Source: Candidatus Zipacnadia bacterium
GTDB taxonomy: Bacteria; Armatimonadota; Zipacnadia; Zipacnadales; UBA5352
Length of the DNA stretch: 64,000 nucleotides
NCBI GenBank assembly: GCA_029821735.1
Contig: JALGSU010000012.1
Coordinates: 186,001 to 250,000, forward strand
Reading direction: 5' to 3'
The notes under the pieces were generated by a model. That model saw nothing but the letters and a program-made list of their open reading frames with translations, did not search any database and was not told the origin of the DNA. How positions within the stretch are numbered: position 1 is the stretch's first letter; each line of letters starts with the position of its first letter. Made by a program: the position numbers and the translations under genes. Shown here in pieces: positions 59,491 through 64,000 of the stretch.

Positions 59491-62220
59491 ATGTTCAGAG
59501 GGATGACGTGGGCAATGCTCGCGGTCGCGATGGGGTTGGCTCTGACGGGATGCGGGCCGGCGGAAAAGAACCGCGACACGCTGACCTATTCGTATGACGA
59601 TGTGTTCGGCAAGGACTGGGCCGGGCGTGAACTGGAGACGTGGCGCACGGAGATCGATCTGGGTGGGGCGCCACCAAACTACTCGCAACTTGGCGCATAC
59701 CCGATCGGCAACGGGCGTGTGTTTGCTGTCTGCGGGTTGACGGTGCCACTGGGGACAGCCAGCGACTGCTTTGGCCCGAGCTACCAGAAGACGAAGGGCA
59801 TGATGGGCTCTTACATGCCGGTCGTGCTGGTGGATGGCGAGGCGGTCACGCCCCCGGCGCAGACGACGGCATGGGTCGCGCCCGGTGGCGTGGTGCACAC
59901 GCGCTGGCAGAACAACTCAGGGCTCCAGGTGGACATGCTGCACACCGTGCCGCCGGACGTAGACGCGATCGTGCGGGTAATCGTCGTCAGCAACAACGGA
60001 GGCAGCGCGATCGGTGACCTGGCGCTGGGGCAGAGCACCAGCCTCGTGGCACTTGAGGATGAGGACGGGGATCTGCTGGGCGAGCGCGGCGCGCGAGTGC
60101 GATTGGGCTTCGCGGGCGCGCGCACGCAGGTCGTGGCGCTTGACCCGACGACGAGTCTCCCGCAGGGCTTGGGCGATCGGCTGCAGCCGCTGGGCCGTCG
60201 CGGGGAGGGACTTGAGCCGCCGATGATGGTACGCTGCTCGCTGGGGCGGCTGGAGTCGGGGCAATCGGTCGGCAAGGTCGCGTGGGTGACCTTCGCCGAC
60301 GACGAAGCGCGCGAGAGCGAGATGATCGCGGCGATTGAGGCGCAGGGCCTGGACCTCTTCGACGCCGCCCACCAGTGGTGGCAGGAATGGTCTGACAGCA
60401 CGGTGACGGTAGAGGGAGTCGAGGACCAGCTCGCGGAGTTCCTGACAGCCGGCAAGTATCTGTGCCGGGTGCAGCAGGCGGAAGCGGGCGGGTATTCGCC
60501 GATGCACAAATACTCGTATCGCTGGATCCGGGACTCGAACGGGCCGGTCATGCACCTGCTGGACGTCGGCGATTTCGAGTCGGTGAAACGTGATCTGCAG
60601 TATCACTACATGGCTTCGTGCAAGCGCGGCGAAGTGGGCAACAACGTGCCGCTGAACATGCCGCTGGAGGAGCCGCCGGCCGTGGACTGGGCCGAGGCGC
60701 CGACCCCCAAGGCGGAGATCGCGAGCTTCGTTGTCCTGCAGAACCACTGGTACTGGATGCACACCGGAGAGACCGCGCAGATCGTCGAGCGTTGGGACTA
60801 CCTGAAAGCATGCCTGAGTGGGCAGGCGGTCGATCCCGAGGGCAGGCTGCCCTTCCACGGCGATGAGACCTATCGCTTCCCCGGCTACAATCTGGAAAGC
60901 GCTGGCGACACGGACAGCGTAGCCGACTACGTGCACCTGCACCTGCGGTCGGCGGACTCGGCGTTTGAGTACGTGGCGGCAGCCGAGGCCATGGCGGAAA
61001 TGGCGAAAGCCATCGGCAAGGACGATGAGGTGGCGGGCTTCCGGGAGACGGCGGCGACCGTGCGGCGAGCGACCGAGAAGTACTACTGGCAGGACGGGCG
61101 GGGCTATTACGCGCCCGCAATGTCGGAAGTCAGTGGCGAGGTCTACCGCTACCCGTTCGCCAATATCAACATGCGGCCGATCTGGATCGGGTATGCCGAT
61201 CCGACCGCGCGCAGGCAACGCGAGAACGTGCTGAATGCGCTGAAGTGGCTTTACCGACCGAAGAGCCATACGGCCAATCTCACACCGACCTGCGGCTACA
61301 CCGTGGGCATGACGCCGGGCATGGTGCTGTCGGCGTTGACGTCGATCGATCACCCCGCGGCGGCGAGTATCGTGGACGGTGTGATGATCTCGGCTGAGCC
61401 CTCGGGTGGCTACGCGGAGATGAACCGGCCGGACGATCTGCCCTCGCGGGATGTCTGGGGCTTGCATCGGGTCAGGCCGTGGGAGGGCGGGATCAACTAC
61501 AGCGCGGTCCTGCAGTTCCTGACCGGCTTCGAGCCGAACGCTCCCGCCCGAACGGCGAGCTTCGCGCCGCACCTGCCGGACGGGTGCAACAGTATGACGG
61601 TGACGAACCTGCGGGTGGCGGAGGCGAGGATGGCGCTCACTATCTCGCGAGCAGGCGATACCGTCACGGCCACCGTCCGGTGTGAGCAGGCCAAGGCGCC
61701 GATCGAGGTGAAGCTGGTGGTTGCAGCTCTGGGTGAACGGAGGCGGCGAGAGGGCAGCGCTACCGCGACCTTGGATTTGAGCGGCACCAACAGCGTCGAA
61801 GCGTCGGTGACCGCGGGGCCACCGCTACGCCGCGTGCCGACGGAGCTGGAAGTGGCCGAGACCCCGTTCGATTACGGGCGTGCGGACGTCCGGCGGGGTA
61901 GCACGGTGCTGCTCACGTGGAGCGCCGACGTCGCCGAGCAGGTGCGGGAGGCCGAGGAGCGCGTGACGGTGATCGACACGCGTATCGCGTGGCCGGCCAG
62001 CTATCTGCGCAGCGCGCTGCTGACCGAAAACGGGAGCACGCGCGTGGAGAAAGTCATCACAGACGTCGCCGGCTTTGCCGGTGGCTTCAAGCCGAATGAC
62101 TACTGGACTGATGGCGATGGCGCGGGGGTGCTCAGCGAATTCCGTGCCGCGGGTGGCACTGTCGAGACGGCTGGTGTCGCGGGAGCAGGGAAGACACCGT
62201 CGGAGGAACTCATCAACTGA
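59491..62220 (+). CDS. GH65/GH63-like six-hairpin glycoside hydrolase lipoprotein
   Basis: A 909-residue lipoprotein (signal with lipobox LALTGC, Cys21). The N-terminal beta-sandwich runs to about residue 290 (SQLGAYPIGNGRVFAVCGLTVPLG, typical of GH65-like proteins). Residues of about 305-680 form an alpha/alpha toroid (YSYRWIRDSNGPVMHLLDVGDF, YLCRVQQ, ADSAFEYVAAAEAMAEMAKAIG, YFANINMRPIWIGY-like segment). A C-terminal beta domain follows. Such folds occur in phosphorylases and glucosidases acting on alpha-glucosides or rare sugars. Exact family and catalytic acid are not identified. GAGGG stands eight bases upstream of ATG 59491. Confidence 0.7.
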   Translation: MFRGMTWAMLAVAMGLALTGCGPAEKNRDTLTYSYDDVFGKDWAGRELETWRTEIDLGGAPPNYSQLGAYPIGNGRVFAVCGLTVPLGTASDCFGPSYQKTKGMMGSYMPVVLVDGEAVTPPAQTTAWVAPGGVVHTRWQNNSGLQVDMLHTVPPDVDAIVRVIVVSNNGGSAIGDLALGQSTSLVALEDEDGDLLGERGARVRLGFAGARTQVVALDPTTSLPQGLGDRLQPLGRRGEGLEPPMMVRCSLGRLESGQSVGKVAWVTFADDEARESEMIAAIEAQGLDLFDAAHQWWQEWSDSTVTVEGVEDQLAEFLTAGKYLCRVQQAEAGGYSPMHKYSYRWIRDSNGPVMHLLDVGDFESVKRDLQYHYMASCKRGEVGNNVPLNMPLEEPPAVDWAEAPTPKAEIASFVVLQNHWYWMHTGETAQIVERWDYLKACLSGQAVDPEGRLPFHGDETYRFPGYNLESAGDTDSVADYVHLHLRSADSAFEYVAAAEAMAEMAKAIGKDDEVAGFRETAATVRRATEKYYWQDGRGYYAPAMSEVSGEVYRYPFANINMRPIWIGYADPTARRQRENVLNALKWLYRPKSHTANLTPTCGYTVGMTPGMVLSALTSIDHPAAASIVDGVMISAEPSGGYAEMNRPDDLPSRDVWGLHRVRPWEGGINYSAVLQFLTGFEPNAPARTASFAPHLPDGCNSMTVTNLRVAEARMALTISRAGDTVTATVRCEQAKAPIEVKLVVAALGERRRREGSATATLDLSGTNSVEASVTAGPPLRRVPTELEVAETPFDYGRADVRRGSTVLLTWSADVAEQVREAEERVTVIDTRIAWPASYLRSALLTENGSTRVEKVITDVAGFAGGFKPNDYWTDGDGAGVLSEFRAAGGTVETAGVAGAGKTPSEELIN

Positions 62221-62258
62221 GACGAACGGCACAGCAGCGACTGCGAAGGAGCGATGGC

Positions 62259-63104
62259 ATGAAGATCGCGTATGGGACCTATGCACTGCCGACGATGAGC
62301 TACGAAGAGGCCATCCCCATGCTTGACGAGATCGGCTACGATGGGGTGGAACTGTGCATCAGCGAGAAGCACAAGGGTGCGATCATCCTCGAGCTGGGTG
62401 CCGGACGCAGGGCCACCGTGAAGGGGATGTTGCAGGAGCATGGGCTGGGCGTGCCGGCGATCTTCGCGCTGGGCGGACTCTATGCGGCGGACGATGAGGC
62501 GCACCAGAAGAGCCTGGACCATGTGAGCCAGTGCGCGGAACTGGGTCGAGACCTGGGCATGCCCGGCACGCCGGTGGTGGCGGTCGGTTTCGGCGGCAAG
62601 AAAGACCAGTGGGATGAGATCAAGGGCTCGATGGTCGAGCAGCTTTGCGCCTACGCCGAGCGGGCCGATGCGGAGGACTTCATCGTCGCGGGCGAAGCGC
62701 ATTTCGGGGCGGCAGTGTTCAACTCTGAGCGCATCACTTGGCTGCTGGATCAAGTGAACCACTCGCGAGTTCGCCTGCACTTCGACATCGTGCACCTGTT
62801 CCTGGCGGGCGAGGGAATCACTGACGCCGTCAACACGCTGGTCCCGTACACCGGGCACACGCACATCACCGACGCCAATCGGCATGATGACGGGAGCTTC
62901 GCTCTGTGTCTGCTGGGCGATGGCGAACTGGACGCGACCGAGTACATGCGGGCGATGGCGGCGGCGGGGTGGGAGGACTTCATCACACTCGAAGTCAGCA
63001 CGATGGTCTGGGGCAAAGAGGACTATGACCCCGAAGCCGCCGCACGCAAATCATACGACGCGCTGAGCGGCGCATTCGAGGCGGCCGGAGTTGAGCGGAC
63101 CTAG
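62259..63104 (+). CDS. sugar phosphate isomerase/epimerase-type TIM barrel
   Basis: A 281-residue xylose-isomerase-like protein. Features are MKIAYGTYALPTMSYEEAI, IGYDGVELCIS, GHTHITDANRHDD, VRLHFDIVHLFLAGEG and the terminal Glu in DFITLEVSTMVWG. The metal ligands Glu, Asp, His and Glu are in the usual order. It begins a plus-strand run with a DJ-1 gene and a Gfo/Idh/MocA gene, the same isomerase-plus-oxidoreductase pairing as at 14711-16889. Confidence 0.75.
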   Translation: MKIAYGTYALPTMSYEEAIPMLDEIGYDGVELCISEKHKGAIILELGAGRRATVKGMLQEHGLGVPAIFALGGLYAADDEAHQKSLDHVSQCAELGRDLGMPGTPVVAVGFGGKKDQWDEIKGSMVEQLCAYAERADAEDFIVAGEAHFGAAVFNSERITWLLDQVNHSRVRLHFDIVHLFLAGEGITDAVNTLVPYTGHTHITDANRHDDGSFALCLLGDGELDATEYMRAMAAAGWEDFITLEVSTMVWGKEDYDPEAAARKSYDALSGAFEAAGVERT

Positions 63105-63140
63105 GATGACGGTACGCGTGAGCGACAAAGGAGGGCCATG

Positions 63141-63704
63141 ATGGACAAGGTGTTGCTCGTGATCGGCGACGCGGCAGAAGTGACCGACACGCTCTACCCA
63201 TACTACCGCATCGCGGAGGACGGCTACGAAGTGCTGGTCGCTGCGCCCGAGAAACGGATGTATCACCTGGTGCAGCATGACGTGCACCCGGACTGGGACA
63301 TCACGATCGAGTCAAAAGGCTACAACTTCGCCTCCGATATCGCGTTCGCTGACATCAATGAGGAGGAGTACATAGGACTGGTGCTCTCTGGCGGACGCGC
63401 GCCGGAGTACATCCGCTACGACGAGGACCTGATGCGGATCACCAGGCACTTCGGCGAGACTGGCAAGCCGATCGCGGTGGTCTGCCACGGTATCGAGATC
63501 GTGGCCAGGGCCGGCGTGATTGAGGGCAAGAAGGTCACCTGCGTGCAGAAGTGCCAGTATGACGCGGAAGTGTGCGGCGCGACGTGGATTGACGCACCCG
63601 TGGTCGTGGACGGGAACATCATCTCGGCACGGACCTTCCACGACAACACCGAGTGGATGCGCGAGTATATGAAGGCGCTCAACGCTGCACGCGACGCGAG
63701 ATAG
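63141..63704 (+). CDS. DJ-1/PfpI family protein
   Basis: A 187-residue protein of the DJ-1/PfpI superfamily. The nucleophile is Cys115 in IAVVCHGIEIVARAG (C-H-G), preceded by LVLSGGRAPEYIRYDEDL. Members include proteases, chaperones and glyoxalases; the class is not resolved. ATG 63141 is preferred over ATG 63138 because GGAGG then lies six bases away. It follows the isomerase by 36 bases. Confidence 0.85.
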   Translation: MDKVLLVIGDAAEVTDTLYPYYRIAEDGYEVLVAAPEKRMYHLVQHDVHPDWDITIESKGYNFASDIAFADINEEEYIGLVLSGGRAPEYIRYDEDLMRITRHFGETGKPIAVVCHGIEIVARAGVIEGKKVTCVQKCQYDAEVCGATWIDAPVVVDGNIISARTFHDNTEWMREYMKALNAARDAR

Positions 63705-63715
63705 GAGGCATGGCG

Positions 63716-64000
63716 ATGGAACCTGTGAATCTGCTTGTGATTGGTTGCGGCATGATGGGCGCGAGGCATGTGCGGGGCCTCGGTGAGCTGGAGGCGGCAG
63801 CGCCGGGCACCGTGCGGCTGGCCGGAGTCTGCGATCTGCGGGAGTCGCTCGCGCAGGCGGTCGCTGACGAGGCCGAGGAATTGCTGGGCGAGCGTCCGGG
63901 CGTGTTCACCAGCCTCGAGGACGCGTTCGCCAGAGCACCGGAGATCGAGGCGGCGGACGTGGTGACCGAGCCGCGCTCCCATGACCACATTGCCATCGGC
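63716..64000 (+). CDS. Gfo/Idh/MocA family oxidoreductase (partial)
   Basis: The first 95 codons of a dehydrogenase running off the right edge. The Rossmann start is VNLLVIGCGMMGARHVRGL (G-x-G-x-x-G), then LAGVCDLRESLAQAVADEA and DVVTEPRSHDHIAIG, as at the end of strand 4 in this family. The catalytic E-K-P region is beyond the window. ATG 63716 has GGAGG seven bases upstream; ATG 63710 is too close. It follows the DJ-1 gene by 11 bases. Confidence 0.85.
   Translation, partial: MEPVNLLVIGCGMMGARHVRGLGELEAAAPGTVRLAGVCDLRESLAQAVADEAEELLGERPGVFTSLEDAFARAPEIEAADVVTEPRSHDHIAIG

Noticed and set aside
59917..61572. 551-codon open frame on the minus strand
   Set aside because: It lies wholly inside the GH65/GH63-like gene on the other strand and is rich in Arg, His and Pro, as expected of an antisense shadow in G+C-rich DNA. 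It has no family pattern.

Overview
The window is G+C-rich, densely coded bacterial DNA from what looks like a free-living, heterotrophic, two-membrane (diderm) organism. It carries an LPS-export set (LptC, LptA, LptB and one LptF/G permease), many lipoproteins and signal-peptide proteins, a PEP-CTERM protein, a FlgM-like anti-sigma factor, and many orphan secreted carbohydrate-active proteins. This mixture, together with LarA/LarB, DUF4129/DUF4350 and a DUF6785-like membrane protein, would fit Armatimonadota or a similar environmental lineage. That placement is an inference from gene content; there is no rRNA or ribosomal marker here. No tRNA, rRNA, CRISPR array, prophage or insertion sequence was recognised, and no gene-free stretch exceeds about 300 bases.

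Layout. 1-971 (minus): a DUF4350/DUF4129 pair. 1007-5872: a lipoprotein, an M42 aminopeptidase, a homocitrate/isopropylmalate-synthase family enzyme and a PEP-CTERM cysteine-peptidase-like protein, with two hairpin terminators. 6023-9477 (plus): a GHL10-like secreted protein and a medium-chain dehydrogenase. 9485-16889 (minus): seven tightly spaced genes, transcribed as sugar isomerase, a 57-residue DUF4177-like protein, Gfo/Idh/MocA oxidoreductase, larB, an unknown protein, and two secreted proteins of carbohydrate-active type. 17120-18118: a degenerate GGDEF protein. 18187-22821 (minus): a 1544-residue multidomain secreted protein ending in FG-GAP/VCBS repeats.

22980-30709: a metabolic block with a TatD-like hydrolase, an EF-Tu domain-II-like small protein, a lipoprotein, a DUF6785-like multipass membrane protein, two amidohydrolases and a URO-D-like protein. 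30793-32882: a MarR-MATE operon whose promoter is overlaid by a perfect 32-bp palindrome. 32883-36113: an alpha/beta hydrolase, an NlpC/P60-like protein and a membrane glycosyltransferase.

36216-43662 (plus): a cell-envelope block, rfbF, rfbG, GT2, lptC, lptA, lptB, LptF/G, DUF3084 protein, yqgF. It places CDP-sugar synthesis next to LPS transport. 43684-53469 (plus): a beta-helix protein, a YhaM-like OB/HD protein, an ECF sigma / zinc-finger anti-sigma / RseB-like cassette, FlgM, a GH20-like protein and a NAGPA-TPR protein. 53486-57260: an EamA transporter, a phosphoesterase, RibB and a LarA-family racemase with an altered active site. 57417-64000: a DUF3604 metallohydrolase, a GH65/GH63-like lipoprotein, then isomerase, DJ-1 and Gfo/Idh genes, the last cut by the window edge.

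The recurring theme is breakdown of carbohydrates outside or at the surface of the cell, feeding isomerase/oxidoreductase catabolic modules. Starts were chosen by ribosome-binding-site spacing and signal peptides and often differ from the longest open frame.
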